From Candidatus Zixiibacteriota bacterium (lineage in GTDB: Bacteria; Zixibacteria; MSB-5A5; SM23-73-2), in NCBI GenBank assembly GCA_030615745.1, contig JAUWYR010000021.1:1-41191 (forward strand): a DNA stretch of 41,191 bases. The letters are read 5' to 3'. Below are positions 24,973 to 34,258 of the stretch, piece by piece. The position numbers were made by a program, and so were the translations under genes. Each line of letters starts with the position of its first letter. Positions within the stretch are counted from its first letter, which is position 1. The notes under the pieces were generated by a model, which made no database searches, had not been told where the DNA came from, and saw only the letters and a program-made list of their open reading frames with translations.

Positions 24973-25662
24973 GTGCTGATAAAAACAGAAAATTTATGGA
25001 AGATATATGAAGTAGGAGCTGAGAAGGTCCATGCGGTGCAGGGAATCTCCCTGGAGGTGGAGAAGGGAGAATATCTTGCTATTATGGGACCATCTGGGTC
25101 AGGCAAATCGACTTTGATGAATTTGATCGGCTGTTTGGATACTCCCACCAGAGGGAAGTATTTTTTGAATGGACAACTGGTTAGTCAACTAACCGACGAT
25201 GAGTTAGCCCGGATAAGGAGTAAGGAAATTGGATTTGTTTTTCAAACTTTTAACCTTTTGCCGAGAGCAACAGCTTTACATAACGTTGAGCTTCCCTTAA
25301 TCTACAACGGAACCCCATCAGCGGAGAGGATCAGAAGAGCTAAAGATGCCTTGAAAATGGTTGACTTAGAGGATAGGATGACCCACCGACCTAATGAGCT
25401 ATCCGGAGGACAAAGGCAAAGAGTTGCTTTAGCCCGGGCTCTGTCCAATAATCCATCGATTATCTTAGCAGATGAGCCAACAGGAAACTTGGATACCGCT
25501 ACTGGCTCAGAGATCATGCAACTTTTTGGCAGATTGCATAGCCAGGGTAATACACTTATCGTTATCACTCATGAAGCTGAGGTCGCCCGCTACGCTGATA
25601 GGATTATCCATATAAGAGATGGGAAAATAGAAAAAGAGGAAAGGTTGACCAAACAAGGTTAA
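24973..25662 (+). CDS. ABC transporter ATPase, MacB/LolD type
   Basis: 229 aa from a GTG directly after the adaptor's stop; AAAAGGAG lies 7 bases upstream. Walker A 'GPSGSGKST' (39-47), Q-loop '[22 protein letters not shown]', signature 'LSGGQ' (143-147), Walker B '[12 protein letters not shown]' and H-loop H200. The 'GNLDTATG' D-loop is typical of the MacB/LolD/FtsE branch, whose permeases use a mechanotransmission mechanism. It should power the two downstream FtsX-type permeases. Confidence 0.93.
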   Translation: MLIKTENLWKIYEVGAEKVHAVQGISLEVEKGEYLAIMGPSGSGKSTLMNLIGCLDTPTRGKYFLNGQLVSQLTDDELARIRSKEIGFVFQTFNLLPRATALHNVELPLIYNGTPSAERIRRAKDALKMVDLEDRMTHRPNELSGGQRQRVALARALSNNPSIILADEPTGNLDTATGSEIMQLFGRLHSQGNTLIVITHEAEVARYADRIIHIRDGKIEKEERLTKQG

Positions 25663-25719
25663 GTTTTATATTCTTCTGGTTTCGATGTTTTGATGTCAAA
25701 AAGGGGTCAGAGGTAGACC

Positions 25720-26940
25720 ATGCAGTTTTTAGAAAGTATTTTGCTCGCTTTAAGTTCTCTCAGGGCAAATAAGCTCAGGTCAATTTTAACTCTGATAGGG
25801 GTAATAATAGGAGTGATGACAGTTATCGCAGTTGTCTCCATCATTGCCGGGATGAATCGCTATGTGGTGGATAAAATCTCAGCTTTGGGGTCCACTACCT
25901 TTGTAATAGACAGGATTGGCGTTGTAACCAGCGAAGAGGAATTTTTTGAAGCCCTCAAAAGGAAGAAACTGACCATGGAGGATATGGAGGCGGTGAGGGA
26001 GAACTGCGCTTTTTGTTATCAGGTGGGTGGACGAGTTGTTACTGTGAGAAAGGTGAAGTACAAAAATCAGTACTTGAGCGATGTCTATATTGCTGGAGCC
26101 ACTGCCAACTGGCCTGAATTGATATCCGGCATAGATTTAGAAAGCGGGAGATCCCCCACTGATTTTGACGAAGATCATCGCCGGCAGGTAGCTTTAATTG
26201 GCTGGGAGATAGCGGATAAGCTCTTTTTTGGTTTGGATCCTTTGGATAAAGAAATACGTATCGGAGGAAGGCGATTCAAGATAGTTGGGATGGCTGAGAA
26301 GAGAGGAACTTTTCTGGGGCAGAGTCAGGATAATTTTGTTATAATCCCCATCACAACTTTTCATAAAATATACGGAACCAGGCGCTCGGTGGATATTTTC
26401 GTTAAGGCGCAAGATCTTGAATCGATGAGAGAGGCTCAGGATCAAGCACGGATGATTTTAAGATTGAGGCGAAAGGTGCCTCAGGATAAACCTGATGATT
26501 TCTCTATTATGACTGCGGAGACCTTTATGGATCTTTATCGTAATTTCACCTCCACTGCTTTTCTGGTGATGATTGGGGTTTCTTCTATTGCTCTGGTTGT
26601 AGGTGGAATTGTGATAATGAACATAATGCTGGTCTCGGTAACTGAGAGGACCAGGGAGATAGGGGTTAGGAAAGCTGTGGGCGCCAGACGCCGGCATATC
26701 TTGTGGCAATTTTTAGTTGAAGCGGTAACTTTGTCTTTGGTCGGAGGAATTATTGGAATACTCATAGGAGTGCTAATAGCCAAACTTGTCTCAGTTACCA
26801 CCCCTTTGCCTTCTGCTGTTGAGTGGTGGTCAGTGGTGGCTGGACTTTTGATTGCATCCTCTGTGGGAATTTTCTTCGGAATCTATCCAGCGATGAAAGC
26901 GGCAAGGTTAAATCCTATTGAGGCGTTAAGATATGAGTGA
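25720..26940 (+). CDS. MacB-type ABC permease (first copy)
   Basis: 406 aa. 'ALSSLRANKLRSILTLIGVIIGVMTVIAVVSI' is the N-terminal helix of the MacB_PCD/FtsX layout, followed by a periplasmic domain (about 45-275) and three C-terminal helices with the coupling motif 'NIMLVSVTERTREIGVRKAVGARRRHILWQFLVEAV'. It ends 'MKAARLNPIEALRYE', the standard tail. It is paralogous to the gene at 27071; the pair could form a heterodimer with the preceding ATPase. Confidence 0.92.
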   Translation: MQFLESILLALSSLRANKLRSILTLIGVIIGVMTVIAVVSIIAGMNRYVVDKISALGSTTFVIDRIGVVTSEEEFFEALKRKKLTMEDMEAVRENCAFCYQVGGRVVTVRKVKYKNQYLSDVYIAGATANWPELISGIDLESGRSPTDFDEDHRRQVALIGWEIADKLFFGLDPLDKEIRIGGRRFKIVGMAEKRGTFLGQSQDNFVIIPITTFHKIYGTRRSVDIFVKAQDLESMREAQDQARMILRLRRKVPQDKPDDFSIMTAETFMDLYRNFTSTAFLVMIGVSSIALVVGGIVIMNIMLVSVTERTREIGVRKAVGARRRHILWQFLVEAVTLSLVGGIIGILIGVLIAKLVSVTTPLPSAVEWWSVVAGLLIASSVGIFFGIYPAMKAARLNPIEALRYE

Positions 26941-26942
26941 GG

Positions 26943-27042
26943 TTAGGTGGTAGGTAATAGGTGATAGGTGGTAGGAAAAGAATGTTTTTGGAGTGCAAAG
27001 CCCCCCGCATTTTGCGGGGGGATCTACGACTTTAGCTTTGCT
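26943..27042. repeat. Repeat-filled spacer between the two permease genes
   Basis: Left part (26943-26975): degenerate direct repeats of a TAGGTGGTAGGT unit. Right part (26990-27042): a GGAGT-palindrome family member whose arms (GGAGTGCAAAGC ... TTTAGCTTTGCT) enclose an inserted 9-bp G/C stem CCCCCCGCA/TGCGGGGGG (27001-27009 with 27013-27021). No U-run follows, so it is unlikely to be a complete terminator but could stall or protect the mRNA between the genes. Confidence 0.65.
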
Positions 27043-27070
27043 AAAATATTGAATGTTTCAGGTGTAAGGT

Positions 27071-28321
27071 ATGAACATCTTTGAGATTAAAGAGGGAATG
27101 GGGATGGCCTGGGACTCGCTTAAAGCCAATAAGATGAGGTCCTTTCTTACGATTTTAGGCGTTCTAATTGGTGTGGCAGCGGTGATCGGAATGGTATCGA
27201 TCATTCAAGGGCTGAACAAAAGCATGGCTACTCAGATAGAATCTTTGGGTTCCAATACCATCTACGTTACCAAAGAGGAGATAGGAATACGTTTGGGAAG
27301 AACACCAGCGGAGATAAGGAAACGCAAGCCCATAACTTTTGATGATGCTATGGCGGTGCAAGAGCTGTGCCCCTCGGTTGGGGCGGTTTCTCCTCAGAAC
27401 TGGGGTCCTGGAAGAAAAGTAGCTAAATATAAAAAGAACGAGTTAACCAGATTTCAACTTATCGGGGTAATGCCCTCATATGAGGAGGTAAATAACAATT
27501 ACATAAAAGAAGGAAGATTTATAACCTCCATTGATGTTCATTATAAAACTAAAGTTTGCGTCTTAGGGGAAGATATAGTGGAGGGTCTTTTTCCTCATGT
27601 CGACCCTATCGGCAAAGATATCACACTGGGCGGTAGGAATTTTTCGCCCAAAAGGTTTACCATAATCGGTGTGATGGAGAAAAGGCCTTCTATTTTAGGT
27701 GAGAGCCAGAATAATTTCATATTGTTGCCCTATGATACTTATAAGACACTATATCCAGAGGAAAAGGAGCTTTTGTTGGTGGCTAAGCCTATAACACCTG
27801 AGCTTATGGAAAAAGCTATAGATGAAATTACAGAGGTGATGAGAAGAAGGCGGGGGGTTCCTTCAGATAAACCTAATGACTTTGCGGTATCCACCCAGGA
27901 TGACCTGATGGATGTTTATCATCAGATTACCAATGCCATATATTTGGTAATGGTTGTGATCTCATCGATTGCTCTTTTAGTGGGTGGAGTTGGTGTGATG
28001 AATATTATGCTTGTCTCGGTGACTGAGAGGACAAGGGAGATTGGAATTCGCAAAGCAATTGGTGCAAGAAGAAAAGATGTTTTGTGGCAGTTTCTGATTG
28101 AGGCGATGACCTTGTCAGGAAGTGGTGGTGTTTTAGGTATTGTCTTCGGGTTAGGATTAAGCAAATTCATAAGTATGGTTTCCCCACTACCCGCTACTGT
28201 TCCTTTTTTATGGGTGTTAATCGGCTTTTCAGTTGCAGTGTCAGTTGGTTTGATTTTCGGCATATATCCTGCTTATAGAGCTGCTAAAGTCGACCCAATT
28301 GTTTCCCTAAGATATGAGTAA
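27071..28321 (+). CDS. MacB-type ABC permease (second copy)
   Basis: 416 aa. Same layout as the first copy: 'AWDSLKANKMRSFLTILGVLIGVAAVIGMVSI', periplasmic domain, 'NIMLVSVTERTREIGIRKAIGARRKDVLWQFLIEAM', tail 'AAKVDPIVSLRYE'. The C-terminal membrane part is closely similar to the paralogue while the periplasmic domains diverge, which fits a heterodimeric permease recognising different cargo surfaces. The spacer from the first copy is filled with repeats (26943-27042). Confidence 0.92.
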   Translation: MNIFEIKEGMGMAWDSLKANKMRSFLTILGVLIGVAAVIGMVSIIQGLNKSMATQIESLGSNTIYVTKEEIGIRLGRTPAEIRKRKPITFDDAMAVQELCPSVGAVSPQNWGPGRKVAKYKKNELTRFQLIGVMPSYEEVNNNYIKEGRFITSIDVHYKTKVCVLGEDIVEGLFPHVDPIGKDITLGGRNFSPKRFTIIGVMEKRPSILGESQNNFILLPYDTYKTLYPEEKELLLVAKPITPELMEKAIDEITEVMRRRRGVPSDKPNDFAVSTQDDLMDVYHQITNAIYLVMVVISSIALLVGGVGVMNIMLVSVTERTREIGIRKAIGARRKDVLWQFLIEAMTLSGSGGVLGIVFGLGLSKFISMVSPLPATVPFLWVLIGFSVAVSVGLIFGIYPAYRAAKVDPIVSLRYE

Positions 28322-28400
28322 ATATCAATTTGATAAGTGAACATAGATTCAATTAAATTTTCTGTTGCAATTTTTCTTAAAAATCGTTATTGTAAAAGTG

Positions 28401-29717
28401 ATGAGAGCAAAAAAAGATAAAATAAACTTTGGCTTAAAAGCTTTTTTCTGCCTGTGGATTTTCTTCTACTCTTTTGCTATGGCCCAAACCGATTTCGATT
28501 TTTTAAGGAGGTCTAAAGGGGTCGATTTTTTGGTTGACTATGCCTGCTTCAAGGAAAAAGGAGAGAATTGGAGATTGGAGGTATATTACAAAATCTTTAA
28601 TGAAAAGCTAAGCTTTGTAAAATCGGGTGAGAGATTTCGAGCATCTTACGAGGTTAACTTAACTGTTTTAGACCGAAAAGGACATCAGATAACCGCTACC
28701 TCCTTGGAGGAAAATTTCTACGTGAATTCTTATTCAGAGACTACTTCAGAGCAGGATTTTTTAATCAATCTGCTCCAGACAAAAATTGCTCCCGGACAAT
28801 ATAAGTTGATTCTAAAACTCATAGACTTAAACTCAAATCAAAGATGGGCTCAAAAAATAGATGTGATTGTCCCGGAGTTAGACCCTCAAAAAATCATCTT
28901 TAGCTCATTGGAGTTCGCAAGAGTGATTTCCGATTCAGTGAAAAATCCAAAATTTGAAAAAAAAGGAAAGGAGGTTATCCCTTCTGTATCAAGAATCTTT
29001 GGAAACTCCAAGTTTTATTTATATTATGAGATATACGGAAAAAAAGACCCTTCCCAAGAGTTTCTATTAAGCTATGAGATAGTTGATGATGACAAAAAAG
29101 AGAAGGTTTTCGAGGAAAAAGAGACTTTGAGATTTGAAAGCCAGACAATACCTTTATACAAAACCCTTTCAGTTGATAAATTACCTCCTGGAGATTACAC
29201 TCTTTTTATAAAGCTTTTAGATGAAAAGAAAAAGACCTTAGCGAAGACAAAAAAGAGATTCAGTATAGAATGGTCGATGCTTTTTACGCTTAAAGCTGAT
29301 TATCAAAAAGCAGTTGAACAACTAAGATACATAGCTTCTCGTGATGAGATCGAAAAGTTGAAAAAAGCAAAAAAGGAAGATCGGCTAAAAGAATGGGCTG
29401 AATTCTGGAAATCGAAAGATCCAACCCCAGAGACTAAAAAAAATGAGCTTATGGATGAATACTACAGGAGGCTGAGATATACTAATGAGAATTTCTCCTT
29501 GTGGAACAAGGAGGGTTGGGAAACAGATATGGGAAGGATATATATAATTTATGGGGATCCGGATGAGATAGAACGTCACCCATTTGAGATGGGTGGTAAG
29601 CCTTATCAGGTATGGTACTATTATGATGAGCGTTTAAAAGTAGTTTTTGTAGACAAGACTGGCACAGGAGAATGGGAACTAGATTATATATATGACCGAG
29701 GGGTTAAGAGAAAATAG
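28401..29717 (+). CDS. GWxTD-domain protein (first copy)
   Basis: 438 aa from the ATG at 28401; the frame extends to 28365 but that would precede a typical signal peptide (basic start, hydrophobic core, AMAQ cleavage-like site). The bulk is beta-rich. The C-terminal domain is the GWxTD family signature: 'WEFWKSKDPTPETKKNELMDEYYRRLRYTNENF' like region, then 'GWETDMGRIYIIYGDPDEIERHP' and 'VWYYYDERLKVVFVDKTGTGEW'. Exported GWxTD proteins are known from Bacteroidetes, Acidobacteria and related groups; their function is unknown. It lies directly downstream of the MacB permeases. Confidence 0.85.
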   Translation: MRAKKDKINFGLKAFFCLWIFFYSFAMAQTDFDFLRRSKGVDFLVDYACFKEKGENWRLEVYYKIFNEKLSFVKSGERFRASYEVNLTVLDRKGHQITATSLEENFYVNSYSETTSEQDFLINLLQTKIAPGQYKLILKLIDLNSNQRWAQKIDVIVPELDPQKIIFSSLEFARVISDSVKNPKFEKKGKEVIPSVSRIFGNSKFYLYYEIYGKKDPSQEFLLSYEIVDDDKKEKVFEEKETLRFESQTIPLYKTLSVDKLPPGDYTLFIKLLDEKKKTLAKTKKRFSIEWSMLFTLKADYQKAVEQLRYIASRDEIEKLKKAKKEDRLKEWAEFWKSKDPTPETKKNELMDEYYRRLRYTNENFSLWNKEGWETDMGRIYIIYGDPDEIERHPFEMGGKPYQVWYYYDERLKVVFVDKTGTGEWELDYIYDRGVKRK

Positions 29718-29731
29718 AAAAGGAAATTCTT

Positions 29732-31138
29732 ATGCCTTTTCAAAAAAGAAAATCTATCCTAATTCTTTTCTTTTTCTTTTTATTTTTATCTTCGCATGTA
29801 AAAAATACCCTGGCTTTAGATTTAGAAATCTGGATAGACTATTCATCCTTTATCTATAAACCTGATACATCTAAATCTTATGTTGAGATCTATTATGCTC
29901 TCGACAGAAAAAAGCTCGATTTCTATGAGCAGAAGGATGGGATTTTCGCCTCAGTAGTTGAATTGAATCTTTTAATTGAGGATTCTTTAAACGAGGTTGT
30001 GGAGGAAAGGGACTGGAAAGTTGCATCAGCTGTAAAGGAGCTAAAAGAAGCAAAGGAAAAAGAATTTCTGATAATCGATTTGATTCCTATCCTTCTTTCA
30101 CCTAACAGGTATTTTTTAGAGCTTGGGGCAAAGGATTTGAATTCAGGTGCAACGGGTAAAAAAAGAATAACTTTAGATATTCCTGACTATAACGAAAAAA
30201 ATCTTTTGATGAGTCAGATTGAGTTAGCATTCCAGATAGAGCCTGATACCGGGTCTGGCAAGTTCGTAAAGGAGATGCAAAAAGTGATGCCAAATCCTAC
30301 CCGGATATTTAGCAAAAAAGAAAAGATCCTTTATTTTTATGCTGAAATTTATAACTTATCGATTTCACAAGAGGAAGATGATAGATACTCTTTAAGTTTT
30401 TCTGTTCTGGATTTTTTAGGTCAAAAGTTCAAAAGCTTCGGCTCTCAAATTTTAAGAAAACCTGGAAGCTCCTCAGTTGTGACAAGTGGGATAAATATAA
30501 CCACACTCCCTCCAGGAAATTATCATCTTAAGATCGAAGTTGAGGATTTAGGCTCAAATGAAAAAAGCTTTTCTTTAAAAAAATTTAAAATCATAAAGGA
30601 GATACCAGAAGGTGTAACAGAGGCGCCACTTACTTCAGAGGAGGCTAAAAAAATAAGGGATGAGATAAGCTATATAACTACAAAAGGAGAGCTTGAGTTT
30701 TTTGACCAGCTAAATCCTTTAGGTAAAAAGGAGTTTTTAAAGGAGTTCTGGGAAAAAAGAGATCCTTTTCCTTATACTCCGGAAAACGAGTTCAAGATGG
30801 AACACTATCGCAGGTGGAATTATGTTAACACAATGTTTTCAAGGACATCTGAATCTAAGGATGGGTGGAAAACTGATATAGGGAGAATATATATTCAATA
30901 TGGTGAACCTGATGAAAGGGAGCGCTATCCTCATGGAACCGAGGCTAAGCCCTGGGAAAGGTGGGACTACCACAAAGTTGATGAGAGTATTTTACATCCT
31001 AAACAGAGCGGGGTATTCTTTATATTTGTGGATGAGGATGGTTTCGGAGTATATAGGCTCGTCCATTCCAATGCGGTGGGTGAAATTCATGACCCTGATT
31101 GGTATGAAAGAATCAGACTTGATACCCCCAGAAGATAA
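29732..31138 (+). CDS. GWxTD-domain protein (second copy)
   Basis: 468 aa. An N-terminal signal peptide is followed by a beta-rich part and the C-terminal GWxTD domain: 'GWKTDIGRIYIQYGEPDERERYP' and 'PWERWDYHKVDESI...VFFIFVDEDGFGVYRLVHSN'. It is homologous to the preceding gene across its length but diverged. The 14-bp gap from the first copy indicates an operon. The ABC ATPase gene follows within 35 bp. Confidence 0.85.
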   Translation: MPFQKRKSILILFFFFLFLSSHVKNTLALDLEIWIDYSSFIYKPDTSKSYVEIYYALDRKKLDFYEQKDGIFASVVELNLLIEDSLNEVVEERDWKVASAVKELKEAKEKEFLIIDLIPILLSPNRYFLELGAKDLNSGATGKKRITLDIPDYNEKNLLMSQIELAFQIEPDTGSGKFVKEMQKVMPNPTRIFSKKEKILYFYAEIYNLSISQEEDDRYSLSFSVLDFLGQKFKSFGSQILRKPGSSSVVTSGINITTLPPGNYHLKIEVEDLGSNEKSFSLKKFKIIKEIPEGVTEAPLTSEEAKKIRDEISYITTKGELEFFDQLNPLGKKEFLKEFWEKRDPFPYTPENEFKMEHYRRWNYVNTMFSRTSESKDGWKTDIGRIYIQYGEPDERERYPHGTEAKPWERWDYHKVDESILHPKQSGVFFIFVDEDGFGVYRLVHSNAVGEIHDPDWYERIRLDTPRR

Positions 31139-31173
31139 TACCTTTTATTTTCAATTTTTTTCCGATAAAAATT

Positions 31174-31904
31174 ATGATTAAAACCTCTAACCTTACAAAG
31201 ATATTTTCTGATAAAAAAAAGGAAAGATTCGGGCTGTTGATAACGTTAGTATAGAATGTAAGCCTGGACGGATATTTGGTCTTTTAGGGTTAAATGGTGC
31301 AGGTAAGACTACACTGATGCGCCTTCTATCCACCAGCTTGAAACCCACATCCGGAACTGCACAGGTCAAAGGTTATGATATACTAAATGAGCCTGGAAAA
31401 GTCAAAAAAGAGATTGGATTTTTATCCTCAGATACCGGGCTTTATCCAAGGCTTACTGCATTTGAGATAGTTACCTATTTCGCACGATTGAGTGGGATGC
31501 AAGAGGAGAGTATTAAGAGACGCGTTGACGAGATCTTTGAGATTTTAGATATGAATGAATTCGGAAATCAAAAAATCGATAAACTTTCTACAGGTATGAA
31601 GCAGAAAGTCTCAATTGCCCGAACAATGGTGCACGATCCTGATGTTTTAATTTTGGATGAACCCACTTTGGGTTTGGATGTGATCACATCAAGGAGCATA
31701 ATCGATTTTATTAAAAGCTCTAAAGAGAAAGGAAAGTGTGTGATGTTTTCAACCCATGTGATGCACGAGGCAGAAAAGCTCTGTGATGATATCGCTATAA
31801 TCCATAAGGGGAGGATTTTGGATGTGAGAACACTTGCGGATTATCGTAAAAAGACTAACTTAAATGATCTGGATGACATCTTTGTAAAAATAGTTGGGGA
31901 ATGA
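31174..31904 (+). CDS. NatA-like ABC ATPase, frame broken at an A8 tract
   Basis: The ATG at 31174 opens 'MIKTSNLTKIFSD', then after eight A's (31213-31220) the frame ends in TAG. The next frame, open from 31215, continues the same protein: 'GKIRAVDNVSIECKPGRIFG', Walker A 'GLNGAGKTT', 'LSTGMKQKVSIARTMVHDP' signature, Walker B 'VLILDEPTLGLD' and H-loop 'FSTHVMHEAE'. Nine A's would give one 243-aa frame. Without the joint, the downstream frame starts only at 31317, after Walker A, and would be dead. Poly-A slippage, a true mutation or a sequence error can explain it. It is followed 3 bp later by its permease. Confidence 0.8.
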
Positions 31905-31907
31905 AGG

Positions 31908-33104
31908 ATGGATCTTAAAAGGGTAAAGATAATCTATTTTAAGGAAATGCTTGATACTTTAAGGGATCGAAGGACACTAATTTCGATGATTCTGGTTCCC
32001 ATTCTCCTTTTTCCTGTTCTTATGTTTGGGATGAGTGGTCTGGTGGTTTTTTTGACGAAAAAGGCGGAAGAGAAACCAGCCCGGGTGATGATTTTAGGAA
32101 AGAAGAATGCTCCTTATCTTACCGAGAGGATTTTCCAAGACGAAAAGTTTAAGATTGTAGAAGAGAGCGACTTTAAAAATGCAATCAAAGAGAAAAGAAT
32201 AGAGGCAGCAGTGGTATTTTCTGAGGATTTCGAGAGAAAGATTGAAAAGGAGGATAGTGCCCAAGCTATTATTTATTACGATAGAACTGAGGTCAAATCA
32301 GATATTGCTATGGGAAAATTAAGGGATCATCTAAGAGATTATGAGGACAGCATAGTCACTTTTAGATTGAAAAAAAGAAAAATAGAGAAGTCCCTTTTGT
32401 ATCCGGTTAATGTAAAGGATGAGAATGTGGCTTCCAAGGAGAAGATGGGTGGGTTTATGTTGTCGATGTTTTTGCCTTACATTGTAATTCTTCTAGCATT
32501 AACCGGAGCGATGTATCCCGCTATTGATCTTACTGCTGGTGAGAAGGAGAGGGGAACTTTGGAGACCATATTGGTTTCCCCAGCATCAAGAGGAGAATTA
32601 GCCACAGGTAAGTTTTTATGTGTGATGACTGTCTCAGTGATAACTGCAATTTTGGCTACTTGTAGTATGGGTATCACAGCGGGGATGAGTTTTGCCCAGA
32701 TGGGTTCTTTTACAGGGGAGGAGGCTCAAATCTCTATAAAATTTATATCGATTGTGGTTATTTTAATTTTACTTCTACCCATCTCTGCTTTGTTTTCCTC
32801 ACTTCTTTTATCTATATCCCTTTTTGCCAAATCATTTAAAGAAGCTCAAAGCTACATCACACCTTTCATGTTGCTCGTTATTATGCCTGCCATGATTTCA
32901 TTTATGCCAGGGGTTGAATTGAACTGGTTCTTCGCCTTCGTGCCGGTGATCAATGTATCTTTAGCTTTAAAAGATGCACTTTTGGGGAGCTACAATTGGG
33001 GATTTATCGGGTTGATTTTTGTTTCGACAGCTATCTATGCATCCTTTTCTATTTTTGTCACCAAAAGGCTTTTTGAGAAAGAAGAGGTCTTGTTCCGCAC
33101 ATAA
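31908..33104 (+). CDS. NatB-like ABC-2 permease
   Basis: 398 aa; start 3 bp after the ATPase gene. N-terminal helix with 'YFKEMLDTLRDRRTLISMILVPILLFPVLMFGM', a periplasmic domain (about 50-190) and five or six C-terminal helices containing 'LTAGEKERGTLETILVSPASRGELATGKF', the coupling motif of NatB/ABC-2 permeases. Relatives export Na+ or unknown substrates; a specific substrate cannot be inferred. With the frameshifted ATPase it makes a separate two-gene transporter at the end of the export operon. Confidence 0.88.
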   Translation: MDLKRVKIIYFKEMLDTLRDRRTLISMILVPILLFPVLMFGMSGLVVFLTKKAEEKPARVMILGKKNAPYLTERIFQDEKFKIVEESDFKNAIKEKRIEAAVVFSEDFERKIEKEDSAQAIIYYDRTEVKSDIAMGKLRDHLRDYEDSIVTFRLKKRKIEKSLLYPVNVKDENVASKEKMGGFMLSMFLPYIVILLALTGAMYPAIDLTAGEKERGTLETILVSPASRGELATGKFLCVMTVSVITAILATCSMGITAGMSFAQMGSFTGEEAQISIKFISIVVILILLLPISALFSSLLLSISLFAKSFKEAQSYITPFMLLVIMPAMISFMPGVELNWFFAFVPVINVSLALKDALLGSYNWGFIGLIFVSTAIYASFSIFVTKRLFEKEEVLFRT

Positions 33105-33154
33105 TGAGAGCTTACTTTATGTCCCAAAAGGGGTGCTATAATTCTCTGCTCCCT

Positions 33155-33251
33155 GAGGGATGTTATCATCCCTCGTTTAAAAGACTTGGAGTATAAACCT
33201 TTAGGTTTATCAAGATGAGTCTTTAATAGTAAAGCTAAAGCTTTACACTCC
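33155..33251. repeat. Cluster of palindromic repeats (two GGAGT family members)
   Basis: Hairpin GAGGGATG/CATCCCTC (33155-33162 with 33167-33174), then a GGAGT-palindrome (33188-33210) flanked by AAGACT/AGTCTT inverted arms, then an oppositely oriented copy (33228-33251, reading GTAAAGCTTTAGCTTTAC on the minus strand). It fills the space between the NatB-like gene and the recombinase. Confidence 0.7.
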
Positions 33252-33275
33252 AGAATTTAATCTCAAAAATTTATA

Positions 33276-33304
33276 TTGACACCCCAAACTTTTTCTTTTA
33301 TGTT
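33276..33304 (+). promoter_or_regulatory. Sigma-70-type promoter of the Xer recombinase gene
   Basis: TTGACA (33276-33281), 17-bp spacer, TATGTT (33299-33304, four of six matches to the -10 consensus), about 33 bases before the ATG at 33338. Confidence 0.5.
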
Positions 33305-33337
33305 TATTAAAACTTTTGATTTTATCTCATTTTCAAG

Positions 33338-34258
33338 ATGGAAAAACTTTTAGAAAAATTCCTACATCATCTTTCTTTAGAGAGGGGGCTATCTTCCAAT
33401 ACTGCTGAAAGTTACAGGTTAGATTTAAAGCGATACATCAAATATCTAAAAAACCTCAAAAAAACCTCTTTTGAAAAAGTTAGGGATAAAGATGTTTCCA
33501 AATTTGTTTTGACACTCTACGATCTTGGTCTTTGTTCATCCTCCATATCGAGGAATTTGAGCTCTATAAGGTCTTTTCACAAATTTTTAATCAGAGAAAA
33601 TTATACAGATACCAATCCAACTGAATCAGTTGAATCACCAAAACTCTGGAGAAGGCTTCCAGAAGTATTGGATCAAAAGGAGATGGAGCTTTTGTTGGAT
33701 CAGCCAAAAGGGGATGCTCCTTTATCTTTAAGAGATAAGGCGATACTCGAGTTCATGTATGCCACCGGAGTCAGGATCTCTGAGCTTATATCTTTGAAAA
33801 GGTCACATCTTTTGTTTGAGATTGGATGTGTGAGGATCTTCGGTAAAGGAGGAAAGGAAAGAATTGTTCCGGTAGGGGAGATTGCAATACTTAGCACGCA
33901 AAAATATTTGGAAGATTCAAGACCTAAGTTAGCTCATTCTAAATCAGGCGATTTTTTATTCTTGAACTTCAGAGGAGATCGATTGACCAGGATGGGAGTT
34001 TGGAAAATAATAAGAAAGCATGTTTTAAAAGCGGGGATCAAAAAAAAAATTACCCCTCATACCATAAGGCACTCCTTTGCCACTCACCTTTTAGAAGGAG
34101 GGGCAGACCTTAGAGCTGTTCAGGAGATGTTAGGACATGCCGATATATCTACTACGCAGATATATACCCATGTGGATCGGGAATACCTAAAGGAGGTTCA
34201 CAGAACTTGCCATCCAAGGGAAAAAAGAGATTTTGAAGGGAAGTCTCGAGATGAGTGA
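33338..34258 (+). CDS. Tyrosine recombinase XerC/XerD
   Basis: 306 aa, the usual Xer length. The N-terminal SAM-like domain (1-90) is 'FLHHLSLERGLSSNTAESYRLDL'. Catalytic residues are all present: R146 ('ATGVRISEL'), K170 ('FGKGGKER'), H241 and R244 ('HTIRHSFATHLLEGGADL'), H267 ('LGHADISTTQIYTHV') and nucleophile Y276. It resolves chromosome dimers at dif during division; XerC versus XerD cannot be decided. No flanking att sites or phage genes are seen, so a housekeeping role is more likely than an integrase. It overlaps the next gene by 4 bp. Confidence 0.92.
   Translation: MEKLLEKFLHHLSLERGLSSNTAESYRLDLKRYIKYLKNLKKTSFEKVRDKDVSKFVLTLYDLGLCSSSISRNLSSIRSFHKFLIRENYTDTNPTESVESPKLWRRLPEVLDQKEMELLLDQPKGDAPLSLRDKAILEFMYATGVRISELISLKRSHLLFEIGCVRIFGKGGKERIVPVGEIAILSTQKYLEDSRPKLAHSKSGDFLFLNFRGDRLTRMGVWKIIRKHVLKAGIKKKITPHTIRHSFATHLLEGGADLRAVQEMLGHADISTTQIYTHVDREYLKEVHRTCHPREKRDFEGKSRDE

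Noticed and set aside
27001-27021. G/C hairpin as a terminator between the permease genes
   Set aside because: No T-run follows the stem, and the hairpin is an insert in a palindromic repeat; the flanking genes look co-expressed.
33338-34258. Xer gene as a phage or island integrase
   Set aside because: Typical housekeeping Xer length and motifs, no att-like direct repeats, tRNA or mobile genes nearby.
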